The notes beneath the pieces are model-generated. The model saw only the letters and a list, made by a program, of their open reading frames with translations, was not told where the DNA came from and made no database searches. The position numbers were made by a program, and so were the translations under genes. DNA of 64,000 nucleotides from CALBTQ01 sp036725605 (GTDB lineage Bacteria; Lernaellota; Lernaellaia; Lernaellales; Lernaellaceae): the NCBI GenBank assembly GCA_036725605.1, contig DAIMDW010000026.1, forward strand, positions 1 through 64,000, read 5' to 3'. Positions 17,278 through 26,281 of the stretch are shown here, one piece after another; positions within the stretch are counted from its first letter, which is position 1, and each line of letters opens with the position of its first letter.

Positions 17278-18654
17278 CTACCTCCCGATGACCGACAGAT
17301 CGCCGGTCGCCGCCGCCAGGTTCACCCGGGCGACACGATAGTCGTACAACGCCTTGAGATGCGCCACCTGCGCCGCCGTCGCGGCCAGTTGCGCGTCGAT
17401 CACTTCCAGGCTGGTCACCGCGCCGGCCTTGTAGCTGTCCTCGGCGATAATCAGCATTTGCGCCGCGCGATCGAGGTTGTTTTTCGTCTCCACGATGCGC
17501 ACGCGCGCCTCATCCTGATCCAGCAGCGCCTGCTCGACCTGCGTGCGCACGTCGGCCGCGACCTGCGAGCGCTGACGGTTGGCCGTTTCGGCCTGCGCCT
17601 GCGCGCGCTTCATCCCGCGATACCCCTGCAGGCCGTCGAACAGCGGAATCGACACGCCGACGCCCACCGTCCAGTTCGTTTCCCAATCGTCGTTCATGTA
17701 ATACGGCTTCGAGTACCCGTAGGAGCCCATGAGCATCACCGCCGGCAACATCGAACCGCGCCGGGCCAGCGCCTGATCCTCGTTGGCGTCCGCGCTGAGC
17801 CGGTACGCGTCCAACTCCGGCCGCTGCGCCAGCGCCCGCGCGTGATAATCGGACTGTGCGTCGGCGGCGGTGGGTTCGACCAGCTTGTCGGTCAGCGTCA
17901 GCGACGCGTCGGCGGGCAGCCCCGTGGCGCGGCTGAGCATTGTGCGCGCCAGTTGCACGTTTTTATCGGCCTCGGTCGCCTGCGGTTCGAGATTGGACAC
18001 CTCGACCTGCGCGCGCAGCAGCTCGAACTTGGTCGCCGCGCCGTACTGGTAGCGGTTCTCCACGTGCTTCAGATGCTCGCGCGCGTTGGCCAGCGCCTCG
18101 TGCTGCGCCGTCGCCACCTGTTGGGCGATCAACACCCCCAGGTAAGCCTGCGCGGTCATCTGCGTGACCTTCAACCGCGCCGCCGCCAACTGGCTTTCGC
18201 CCGCCGCGACCGCCTTTTGCATCGCCCGATCCGCGTAATAGACCTGCCCCGACGCGAACAGAATCTGATTGAGCTTCAGTTGCGCCTGATAGTTGTCGTG
18301 GTAGCCCATATCGATTTTCTTGTTCACGGCGATCGGCTCCATGCCCGGAATCGGCGTCTGCACCTTCATGTCGATTTCCATTTGCGGGATATTGTCGATG
18401 TACGTGTAGCCGCCTTCGAGCTTGAGATCGGGCAGGAAGTTCGCAAACACTTCGCCGCGCGCCTGCTCGAGTTCGTCGATCGACGAGGCGGCCACCTGCA
18501 GATCGGGGTTGTGGGCCAGCGCATAGTCGAGCGCATCGTTCATCGACCAGCTTACCGGTTCGGCCGCTTGAGCGGTCATGGTGATCAGCAAGAAGCCCAG
18601 CAGGCTCAACCAACCGACCAGTTCCGCATAATGGCGGCGCACCCAGGTATTCAT
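17278..18654 (-). CDS. TolC-family outer membrane efflux protein
   Basis: A 458-residue outer membrane factor. The N-terminus has a long signal peptide ending MTAQAA. The mature part shows the two-fold OEP repeat: MNDALDYALAHNPDLQVAASSIDELEQARGEVFANFLPDL at the start, and ALAQRPELDAYRLSADANEDQALARRGSMLPAV in the second half, each followed by long helices and short barrel strands. It forms the trimeric exit duct for the ABC exporter encoded downstream. The start was chosen from AAGGAG eight bases before ATG; the start overlaps the TetR stop codon (ATGA). Confidence 0.9.
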   Translation of the reverse strand: MNTWVRRHYAELVGWLSLLGFLLITMTAQAAEPVSWSMNDALDYALAHNPDLQVAASSIDELEQARGEVFANFLPDLKLEGGYTYIDNIPQMEIDMKVQTPIPGMEPIAVNKKIDMGYHDNYQAQLKLNQILFASGQVYYADRAMQKAVAAGESQLAAARLKVTQMTAQAYLGVLIAQQVATAQHEALANAREHLKHVENRYQYGAATKFELLRAQVEVSNLEPQATEADKNVQLARTMLSRATGLPADASLTLTDKLVEPTAADAQSDYHARALAQRPELDAYRLSADANEDQALARRGSMLPAVMLMGSYGYSKPYYMNDDWETNWTVGVGVSIPLFDGLQGYRGMKRAQAQAETANRQRSQVAADVRTQVEQALLDQDEARVRIVETKNNLDRAAQMLIIAEDSYKAGAVTSLEVIDAQLAATAAQVAHLKALYDYRVARVNLAAATGDLSVIGR

Positions 18655-19262
18655 TTCTCTACTCCTTCGGATTCGGGCGACAACATGCCCGACCATAAGA
18701 TTTTCATCAGGCTGGCGGCCATTTGATCCATCGAGAGGCCCAGCTCGTTGGCGAAATCCGGACTGGCGATTCGGTTGAGGATGCCCTGGAGCAAGCGGGA
18801 GATGATTTCGGGATCCATATCGCGGCGCAACGAACCGTCCGCCTGCCCGCGTCGGATCAGCCTGCCGATTTCTTCGAAAATCGACTGCCGGAAGGAAACG
18901 ATGTTGTTCCATAGATCGGGCATCAGCGTCTGGATGTCGAACATCATCTGCGAGGACACCTGTTGGAAGACCTCGGTGGTGAGGATCTCGTAATGGTCTT
19001 TCAGGATCTGGCGCACCGGTTTGTCCGACTGCAGATTGCCCAGCAGCTTGGGGCCGGTGCCGCCCATGCGATCGATGACGATCGCCTCGACCAACGCGTC
19101 GCGGTTGGAGAAATACTTGTAGAAAGTTCGCTTACTTATGGCCACACCGGTGCAGATTTCCTCGACGGTGATGCGCCGAAAACCACGCTCGAAAAAGATG
19201 CGCATCGCGTAACTCATGATCCGTTGCCGGGTTTTTTCGCTGCGTGCCGTCTGCTGTGTCAT
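18651..19262 (-). CDS. TetR-family repressor of the export operon
   Basis: A 203-residue TetR-type regulator. The DNA-binding HTH spans about residues 31-51 (ITVEEICTGVAISKRTFYKYF). The C-terminal ligand domain ends with segments resembling CecR/YbiH-like regulators. It is the first gene of the operon and overlaps the TolC gene, so it almost certainly controls its own operon. The probable operator is the TGTAAACG...CGTTTACA palindrome beside the promoter at 19277-19333. The ligand is unknown, presumably an exported toxic compound. Confidence 0.88.
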   Translation of the reverse strand: MTQQTARSEKTRQRIMSYAMRIFFERGFRRITVEEICTGVAISKRTFYKYFSNRDALVEAIVIDRMGGTGPKLLGNLQSDKPVRQILKDHYEILTTEVFQQVSSQMMFDIQTLMPDLWNNIVSFRQSIFEEIGRLIRRGQADGSLRRDMDPEIISRLLQGILNRIASPDFANELGLSMDQMAASLMKILWSGMLSPESEGVEK

Positions 19263-19276
19263 TTCCTTCTACCCTT

Positions 19277-19333
19277 TGTAAACGGTTTTCGCTTCATTCG
19301 TTTACATTGTACACTTCGTTTCCGTCGTGTCAA
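19277..19333 (-). promoter_or_regulatory. Promoter and palindromic operator of the tetR-export operon
   Basis: On the minus strand TTGACA (19328-19333) and TACAAT (19306-19311) are separated by 16 bp, a near-consensus sigma70 promoter. A perfect 8-bp inverted repeat, TGTAAACG (19277-19284) and CGTTTACA (19299-19306), abuts the -10 box and covers the likely transcription start. This is the expected site for the TetR repressor. Confidence 0.7.
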
Positions 19334-19697
19334 GTATTTTTTTCGTTTTTCAAATCGGCATCCCTAAAACACCGGCCTCGCCGGGTTTTGCTCCTTGGTT
19401 CGCAGGAAAAAATGTCGGGAAAAGTCTCGGCTGGTCCTAAAAAATCGGGGACATGATTTCATCGTGTCCCCGTATTTTCTGGCCCGCCTGCGCTCAAGCT
19501 GCGGTGGGACAGGCCCGCCTGCGCGGGCATGACGGCAATTCTGTCATCTCGACCGGAGCAAAGCGGAGTGGCAATGTCCGCCAAAGCTTTTTGCGACGGC
19601 GGACCTGTCCGCCATAGCCTTGGCGACGGCGGACCTGTCCGCCATAGCCTTGGCGACGGCGGAAGAGATCCCTTTGTCTGGTCATCCCGCGCCCCAA
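19334..19697. repeat. Repeat-rich gap with hairpin and 30-bp tandem repeat
   Basis: No gene. A hairpin at 19446-19472 has CGGGGAC and GTCCCCG arms and is an inverted copy of the one at 10774-10800. A 30-bp unit containing ACGGCGGACCTGTCCGCC is tandemly repeated about 2.5 times at 19591-19664. The CGCCTGCGCGGG and ATCTCGACCGGAG blocks recur from 2289-2360. Confidence 0.6.
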
Positions 19698-19858
19698 GAG
19701 ACTGTCGATAAATGCGTCGACAGGCGACAAACAGCCCCGTCAGGGGCGACAGAGGGTAGCCCGGTGCGTGAGCGCCGGGCAAAAACGCCCTAATTTCCCC
19801 CAAATCCCGCAGGAGCAACAGACGCTTTCATTTTCCAAACGAGAAAATCGACAGTCTC
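19698..19858. mobile_element. 161-bp MITE-like element with perfect 12-bp terminal inverted repeats
   Basis: The element starts GAGACTGTCGAT (19698-19709) and ends ATCGACAGTCTC (19847-19858), a perfect inverted repeat. It has no coding capacity. The interior carries a GC-rich block (GGGGCGACAGAGGG, then GCCCGG...CCGGGC) also present at 108-165, and the right end recurs at 38-49. The two flanks show no obvious short target duplication by eye. Non-autonomous mobility is inferred from structure and multiple copies. Confidence 0.6.
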
Positions 19859-20061
19859 CCCCGACGCGGGATCTGGCCGCAATAAGCACCCGCTTCCGCG
19901 CGGCCCTAGCCGCTGGCCGAGGCTTCACACAATGAATGAAACATAGGTCCAGGAATTATTCCTGCCAGGGATTCTCTCCAGCGACCATGTTCCCACGGAA
20001 CAAGACCGCAGCTTTTATCCCGCATTAGCGAAATTCCGTATTCCGCATTCGCCGTTTCGCA
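19859..20061. other. Short intergenic stretch with repeat remnants
   Basis: No gene. It includes GGTCCAGGAATTATTCCTG near 19946, a small palindromic repeat also seen near 2100 and 27265-27298. Confidence 0.4.
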
Positions 20062-21297
20062 TTAGAAACATCCGCAGCCGGGCTCGTCGTCGTCGTCGCC
20101 ATCGGTGTAGTCGTACGAATAGCCGGCGATGTATATGTTGTCCTCATCGTCGAGCACGGCGTCGGAAGCGAAGGCGCTATAGCCTTCGAACGGTTGATAC
20201 GTCTCGTGCCACAGCAGTTCGCCGTCCGGGTTGAGCTTTAAAGCAAAGTAGCTGGTGTCGATGGGAATGGAACCGCTCGTTCGTCCCTCGTAACCGACGA
20301 CAATTACGTTGTCATCGCTGTCGACAAGCAATCTTTTTAAATTGATGTAATCTCGTTCATACCATTTTTCCCACAACATGTTTCCATTAGGATCGAGCTT
20401 GAACACCGCAATTGCGGAGTCGCCTTGAGAGGGGCCGACAATACGTCCCACACCAAGAACATTATTCTCGCTGTCCACTGATATCGACATAACCTCGAGG
20501 GAATCGAATTCATAGCTCCATATCAACGTACCATCCGCTGAATATTTTTTTATATCGTACCAGGCAAAAATGAGATCATCGTTGAGGTCAATGATTTGAA
20601 GGTCAAAATTGAAAAAATCAACCGTAACATACGACAATCTTTCCCCTTCCAAACTATGGAAAGCAATAAACAACATATCCTTAGTAATGTCTTCTTCGAC
20701 AGACTCGGTCACGCCGACAATAAGAACCTGATCATTTTTTATCTGCATTGAATACGCCATGATCGGCATATCGTTTTCTTCGGTAAACGACTTTTTCCAC
20801 TGCAAGTCTCCCGAATCTGAATATTTGTAAATTGTGTAATTATAGATAAACTCTCTCTCGCTTCGTATGTGACCGATCAGATAAATATTGTCGTCCGAAT
20901 CGACTTGCACATCATAAAGATAATATTTTTCATATTTTTTCACCCATCGATGCCCGTTGTCTTCGCTTCGACTTTCGATGAATTGTATCTCATTATAATA
21001 ATTTATATAATAATAGTTACCTTCCGCGTCTGTTTTTAAATTGAACGCCGTAAAATCATCATGCCAGCGTTCGTTTCCGGACAGGTCGTATTGAGTAAGC
21101 ATTCCGCCTTCGACAAGATATAAGTGACCTAGTTTGTCGATAATCAAGCTTGAATCCAAGCTACCGGAATTGTGATCGATATCCGAATTTTCCCATAATA
21201 TTTCGCCGAATTCTGAATATTTCAGAACTACTTTGCTATAGGCAAGGGACACCGTCGGCACCAGCAAAAGACAAATGAAAATCAACCATTTTTTCAT
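20062..21297 (-). CDS. Secreted beta-propeller protein with acidic, Cys-rich C-terminal tail
   Basis: A 411-residue exported protein. A signal peptide covers residues 1-19 (ending TVSLA). The rest consists of repeated propeller blades with the recurring pattern 'V D S D D N I/V Y/V x x G' and 'L x W x K x Y' (VDSDDNIYLIG, VDSENNVLGVG, VDSDDNVIVVG, LDDEDNIYIAG), typical of SBBP/PQQ-like repeats. The protein ends DDDDEPGCGCF, an acidic run and a CGC motif that looks like a processing or anchoring tail. The gene is more AT-rich than its neighbours and stands alone. Function unknown; surface or periplasmic location is likely. Confidence 0.7.
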   Translation of the reverse strand: MKKWLIFICLLLVPTVSLAYSKVVLKYSEFGEILWENSDIDHNSGSLDSSLIIDKLGHLYLVEGGMLTQYDLSGNERWHDDFTAFNLKTDAEGNYYYINYYNEIQFIESRSEDNGHRWVKKYEKYYLYDVQVDSDDNIYLIGHIRSEREFIYNYTIYKYSDSGDLQWKKSFTEENDMPIMAYSMQIKNDQVLIVGVTESVEEDITKDMLFIAFHSLEGERLSYVTVDFFNFDLQIIDLNDDLIFAWYDIKKYSADGTLIWSYEFDSLEVMSISVDSENNVLGVGRIVGPSQGDSAIAVFKLDPNGNMLWEKWYERDYINLKRLLVDSDDNVIVVGYEGRTSGSIPIDTSYFALKLNPDGELLWHETYQPFEGYSAFASDAVLDDEDNIYIAGYSYDYTDGDDDDEPGCGCF

Positions 21298-21994
21298 TTT
21301 GGTTTCCTACTTTTCATTGAAAATGAGGAACAGTCTATTTCACAAACCAACAGAAAAAGTACGGCCAAGGCGCCGGTAACCGAAATGCGGATCATTTCAT
21401 CCTCCAATGCGGGCGAAGCGGCGCGAGGCTTCAGCTTCGCGCGATTATTCTACGGGAATAAAATTGAAATGTACATGCTGAAAAACACTGACAAGCCGCA
21501 CTGCGTTCGGCGTGCCAGCGCCACCCGGCAGGTTATTTGTAGGGGCAACTCCCCGTGGTTGCCCCGGCCTGGGTTGCCCTGGCCTGGGTAGGCACGGGGA
21601 CCTACCCCTACGATGGTTGCCCTGCCGCTGGGTAGGCACGGGGACCTACCCCTACAATGGTTGCCCTGGCCAGGATTGCCCTGGCCTGGGTAGGCACGGG
21701 GACCTGCCCCTACAATGGTTGCCCCGGCCTGGATTGCCCTAGCCTGGGTAGGCACGGGGACCTACCCCTACGGCTGGCAATGCACTCGAACGCCGGCACT
21801 ATTGGCGTGGGACACTTTTCGCGAAGCGTCCCACCGTCGATTTTTGCAACATATTGATATCATTGATAAAACATAAAAAATAAGCGTGGGACAAAGTGTC
21901 CCATTTGTCCCACTTGGGGCTCCAAAACGTACCTGAAAATGCGGGGACACGAAGGAATCACGTCCCCGATTTTCGGAGAAACCGGGACACGCGT
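21298..21994. repeat. Gap with a tandem hairpin array
   Basis: No gene. Four units of a 26-bp core (GGGTAGG...CCTACCCCTAC) begin at 21586, 21630, 21688 and 21746; the last steps are exactly 58 bp. Each core can fold (GGTAGG pairs with CCTACC). A related inverted segment lies at 21537-21575. Frames reading through the array give Gly/Pro-rich peptides on both strands and are not genes. Bases 21942-21968 carry the CGGGGAC/GTCCCCG hairpin. Confidence 0.65.
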
Positions 21995-24900
21995 TTATTG
22001 TTTGCTTACGCCGGGCGCCATCGGCCCGGTCGCGCCGTCGAGGGTGCGACGGACCATCTTGGCCAGGTCGCCGGGCGAATAGGGCTTGCTGATGAACCGC
22101 ACGCCTTCGTCGATTACCCCGTGGTGCACGATGATGTTTTCCGTGTACCCCGAGGTGAACAGCACCTTGGCTTCCGGATGAATCGTGCTCAGGCGTTCGG
22201 CCAATTGCCGGCCGTTCATCACCGGCATGACCACGTCGGTGAGCAACAGATGTATCGGTTCATTGTATTGCTCGGCGAGCAACAACGCGTCGCCGCCGCT
22301 GTCGGCGTGCAAAACCTTGTAGCCGAGGCGCTTGAGCACCTTGATCGCCAGGTTGCGCACGATCTCCTCATCCTCGACCAGCAGGATCGTCTCCTTGCCG
22401 CCCGGCATTTCGTTCGTCCGGCCGAACAACGCCGGTTTTTCGGCTTTCTCCTCGACGCGCGGCAGGTAGACCTTGAAGGTCGTGCCCTTGCCCTCTTCCG
22501 AATACACCTCGACGTTGCCGCCGGCCTGCTTGACCGCGCCGTAGATCGTCGCCAGGCCCAAACCGGTGCCCTTGCCCTTTTCCTTGGTGGTGAAGAACGG
22601 CTCGAACAGATGGGCTTTGACCTCTTCGCTCATACCCGCGCCCGTGTCGCTGACCGCCAGCATCACGTATGCGCCCGGCGATGAATAAGAACGCAGACGG
22701 CAATACTCCTCATTCAACTCCACGTTGGCCGTTTCGACGATCAGTTTGCCGCCGTTGGGCATCGCGTCGCGCGCGTTGACCGCCAGGTTGACCAGAATCT
22801 GCTCGAACTGCCCCTGGTCGATTTTGACCACGCCCAGGTCCTCGCCCGCCAGGGTCTGCAGCTGGATGTCCTCGCCGATCAGCCGCACCAGCATTTTGTG
22901 CATCGCTTCGATGAGTTCGTTCAGATCCAGCACCTTGGGCTCGATGATCTGCTTGCGCGAAAAAGCCAGCAACTGGCGGGTCAACGCGGTCGCGCTATCG
23001 GCCGCTTTGCGGATTTCCTCCAGCGTTTCGGTCAGCGGGTCGCTCTTTTTCAGGTCCAGCAACGCCAGTTGCAGATTGCCGCTGATGCCCGTCAGCAGGT
23101 TGTTGAAGTCGTGCGCCACGCCGCCGGCCAAACGCCCCACCGCTTCCATCTTCATCGCCTGCTGGAGTTGCTCCTGCAGTTTGCGCTGCTCCTGTTCGGC
23201 ATGAACGCGATCGGTCATGTCGCGGATGTTCAGCACGATGCCCCGCACGGCCGGATCGTGCAGCAGGTTGCTGCCGACCGCCTCCAGGTGCACCCAATGC
23301 CCGTTTTTATGTCGATAACGATATTCGGCTTTGCGCAACACGCCCGGATGCTGCAATCCCTCGTTGAAGACCTCCATCACGTGGGGCAGATCGTCCGGAT
23401 GGATGCCGTCAAAGGCCTGTAAATTTATCAGCTCTTCGACCTGATAGCCGAGGATGCGCGACACTTGGTCACTGAGATAGGACGGGGACCCGTTCTCGTC
23501 CACGATCTCGACGATGTCGTTGGAGTTTTGCACCAGCAACTGGTAGCGCTTTTCTTTTTCGCGCAGCACCGCTTCGACCTGCTTGCGGTCGGATATGTTG
23601 CGGTCGAAGGCGATGGCGAAAAACTGATCGTCGAAGCTGAAATAGTTGGTGTTCACTTCGACGGGAAAGACGGTGCCGTCCTTTTTTACATGGCGCGACT
23701 CGAAGCTCAAGAAACCCTTTTCGCGCATCTGCCGTTTGTGTTCGTCCCACTGATCTTCATTGAAATCGGGATCGATATCGAAGACCTTCAATCTCAGCAA
23801 TTCTTCACGCGTGTATCCCAGCGATCCGCAGGCCGAATCGTTCGCGTAGACGATATTGCCTTCGCTGTCGATCCACATAATGCTGTCTTTGGCGTGGTCC
23901 ATGGCGAACTGCGTGCGCCGCATGGCTTCTTCCGCCCGCTGCCGTTCGGTAACGTCGCGGATCAATCCCAAGGTGCCGACGATCCGGTCGCCCTTGGTCA
24001 CGATCGAGGCGGTCACTTCGCCCGGGAAAAAGGCGCCGTCCTTGCGTTTCATCGTGTACAGCGCGTTAAACACCCGCTCGCCGGAGCCGATGATTTGCGC
24101 GAACAACCGCATGGCGGACGGGACTTGATCGGCCGGTAGATAGTCGGTGAAGACCGTACCGACCATCTCGGACGGTTCATAACCAAAAACGGTTTTCGAT
24201 GCGGGTGAGATGTAATCGATCGATCCTTCATCGTTGGTGATGAACAGGACATCGAGCAGGCTTTCGGCCATGCCGCGAAATTTCTCTTCGCTCTCGCGCA
24301 GCTTTTCCTCGCCCAACAAACGCTTGGTTACGTCGAGAAACTTTACCGTGACGCGCCCCGGCGACGCCTGGAAGGCATAGACGTCATACGCACCGTGAAT
24401 TTTTTCGTACTTATAATTCACCTGCGAATTGACCCAATAACCGCCGTTGCGGGCGATCTCCTTGTAGCGGTCGGGAACCTCGGTTTGCACCAACGGGGGA
24501 AACGCTTCCTCGATCGTCTTGCCGATGAACTGACCGTGATCGACGCCCAGAATCCGGTTTGCGGCCGGATTGGCGCCGGAGAAAATCAATCGGCCGTCCT
24601 CTTCCAACCGATACATGTGAATGCCCATCGGCGAGGATTCGATGATGCTGCGGTATTTTCGCTCGGACAATTCCAACTCGTGATGGATGGCCTTGGACTG
24701 GCTGATGTCGCGCGCGAAGGAAATCACCGCCTGCACCCGGCCCGCGGCGTCGAATTCCGGCGTCAGCAACCGGTCGATCCATCGGCCGTCGGGCAACAAT
24801 ATTTCCCGGCGATGATTTTGCCCCTCCCGGAAAACCTGCCGGATCGCCTGTTCCAATTCTTCGCTGATATCGGCATCCAGACCGGCTTCGGCGAACGTCT

Positions 24901-26266
24901 TGCCGATGAATTGACCGGGCGGAACGCCGGTCTGTTTTTCGATCACCTGGTTGATGAAAAGCACGCGGCAATCCGCGTCGAAACGGATGATGGTATCCAC
25001 GCTGTTTTCGGCCAACGCGCGAAACGTCTCCTCCCGCTCGCGCAACGCGTCTTCCATCAGCTTACGATCGTGAATGTCCGTGTGCGTGCCGATCATCCGC
25101 ACCGGCCGGCCGTTTTCGTCACGCTCGACGATCCGGCCGCGGGCCAATATCCATTTCCAATCGCCCGCTTTGGTCCGCACACGAAAATCGACCATGTAAT
25201 TGGGGCTTCGTTGTTCGAGGTAATCGTTCAACGCCCGCTCGGCCCGCTCCCGATCCTCCGGATGCAGCAGGTTTCGCCATGCTTTATACGAAGGGGAAAA
25301 TTCATCGGGCTCGTAGCCGATCATGGTGAAATACAAGGGATTGAAGTACACGTCTTCGGTTACGAAATTCCAATCCCACACTGCATCGTTAACCGCCGAC
25401 AACGCCAACGCCAGGCGTTCTTCGCTACGCCGGACGGCCTCTTGCGCCTGATGACGGTCGGTGACGTCGCGGATCACGCTGATGAAACCGCGCGGCGTAC
25501 CGTCGGCGTAGCGCAACAACGAAGAATGCGCTTCGATCATCGCCGTGTCGCCGTTTTTCAAACGGACGCGATACTGCGTATTTTGCGAATGTCCCGTTTC
25601 CAACGTGAATTTAAAGTTGGCGAAGGCTTTCTCGCGATCTTCTTCCGACAGCAAATCGCCGATGTTTTTTACCTCGGCGTACAATTGTTCGAACGTTTCC
25701 ACGCCGTAAAACTTCAACGCCTGCCGGCTCAGCGACAGAAAATTGCCCTGCAGGTCATACACGATGACCGGGTCGGGCAAGGTCTCGATCAACGTGCGGT
25801 ACCATTCCTCGCTTTCCTGCAGCGATTTTTCCGCCTGCTTTTGTTCGGTAACGTCGCGGGCGAGGCCCAAATTGATCCCCTTGGCCGGAATCGGACGCAC
25901 CATCCAGCTCAGAATGCGATAACCGCCCTGCTTCGTGCGAATACGGTTTTCGAATTGGACGATATTCTTGCCGCTATGAAGCTGCTCCTCGACGATCTTG
26001 CGGGTTCTGGGCAGATCGTCTGGATGTACCAATTCCAAAATTGGCCGGTCGAGCATTTCCATTTCGGAAAAACCCAGAGCATTCTGAAATGCCGGATTCA
26101 TGGTCAACAACTTGTCGGTTTTGAATTCGGTGATGCAAATCATATCCAGCGACATATTGAAAATCGTCGCCGTGTTCTGTTCGACCTGTTCCAGTCTGGC
26201 GATTCTTTTCTGCGCGTCCTGTAATTCCCGCTGCAGTAATTCTTCGGTCTTACTTTTTTTGGACAT
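21995..26266 (-). CDS. Soluble hybrid histidine kinase with eight PAS domains
   Basis: A ~1423-residue kinase without membrane helices. A short N-terminal coiled coil is followed by eight consecutive PAS/PAC units (residues ~30 to ~1030), several ending in typical PAC motifs (ARDVTEQKQ, IRDVTDRHQ, FARDISQSK, IRDMTDRVH). Next come a HisKA domain with H-box AHDFNN (~1051), an HATPase with NLAVNARDAM, DTGAGM (~1207) and GTGLGL, and a C-terminal receiver with phospho-Asp in LLTDVVMP (~1343). It should autophosphorylate and pass phosphate to its own receiver, then to an unknown partner. I start at 26266 beside GGGGGAGGC, though its spacing is tight; an ATG at 26281 is the alternative. No cognate regulator is adjacent. 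Confidence 0.9.
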   Translation of the reverse strand: MSKKSKTEELLQRELQDAQKRIARLEQVEQNTATIFNMSLDMICITEFKTDKLLTMNPAFQNALGFSEMEMLDRPILELVHPDDLPRTRKIVEEQLHSGKNIVQFENRIRTKQGGYRILSWMVRPIPAKGINLGLARDVTEQKQAEKSLQESEEWYRTLIETLPDPVIVYDLQGNFLSLSRQALKFYGVETFEQLYAEVKNIGDLLSEEDREKAFANFKFTLETGHSQNTQYRVRLKNGDTAMIEAHSSLLRYADGTPRGFISVIRDVTDRHQAQEAVRRSEERLALALSAVNDAVWDWNFVTEDVYFNPLYFTMIGYEPDEFSPSYKAWRNLLHPEDRERAERALNDYLEQRSPNYMVDFRVRTKAGDWKWILARGRIVERDENGRPVRMIGTHTDIHDRKLMEDALREREETFRALAENSVDTIIRFDADCRVLFINQVIEKQTGVPPGQFIGKTFAEAGLDADISEELEQAIRQVFREGQNHRREILLPDGRWIDRLLTPEFDAAGRVQAVISFARDISQSKAIHHELELSERKYRSIIESSPMGIHMYRLEEDGRLIFSGANPAANRILGVDHGQFIGKTIEEAFPPLVQTEVPDRYKEIARNGGYWVNSQVNYKYEKIHGAYDVYAFQASPGRVTVKFLDVTKRLLGEEKLRESEEKFRGMAESLLDVLFITNDEGSIDYISPASKTVFGYEPSEMVGTVFTDYLPADQVPSAMRLFAQIIGSGERVFNALYTMKRKDGAFFPGEVTASIVTKGDRIVGTLGLIRDVTERQRAEEAMRRTQFAMDHAKDSIMWIDSEGNIVYANDSACGSLGYTREELLRLKVFDIDPDFNEDQWDEHKRQMREKGFLSFESRHVKKDGTVFPVEVNTNYFSFDDQFFAIAFDRNISDRKQVEAVLREKEKRYQLLVQNSNDIVEIVDENGSPSYLSDQVSRILGYQVEELINLQAFDGIHPDDLPHVMEVFNEGLQHPGVLRKAEYRYRHKNGHWVHLEAVGSNLLHDPAVRGIVLNIRDMTDRVHAEQEQRKLQEQLQQAMKMEAVGRLAGGVAHDFNNLLTGISGNLQLALLDLKKSDPLTETLEEIRKAADSATALTRQLLAFSRKQIIEPKVLDLNELIEAMHKMLVRLIGEDIQLQTLAGEDLGVVKIDQGQFEQILVNLAVNARDAMPNGGKLIVETANVELNEEYCRLRSYSSPGAYVMLAVSDTGAGMSEEVKAHLFEPFFTTKEKGKGTGLGLATIYGAVKQAGGNVEVYSEEGKGTTFKVYLPRVEEKAEKPALFGRTNEMPGGKETILLVEDEEIVRNLAIKVLKRLGYKVLHADSGGDALLLAEQYNEPIHLLLTDVVMPVMNGRQLAERLSTIHPEAKVLFTSGYTENIIVHHGVIDEGVRFISKPYSPGDLAKMVRRTLDGATGPMAPGVSKQ

Positions 26267-26281
26267 GCCTCCCCCATACAT

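Noticed and set aside
21537..21775. Possible CRISPR array
   Set aside because: Period is irregular (44, 58, 58), spacers are near-identical rather than unique, and no cas gene is present.
21385..21857. Overlapping small ORFs rich in Gly/Pro in the tandem array
   Set aside because: They are read-through of the 58-bp hairpin repeats on both strands, with no start signals.
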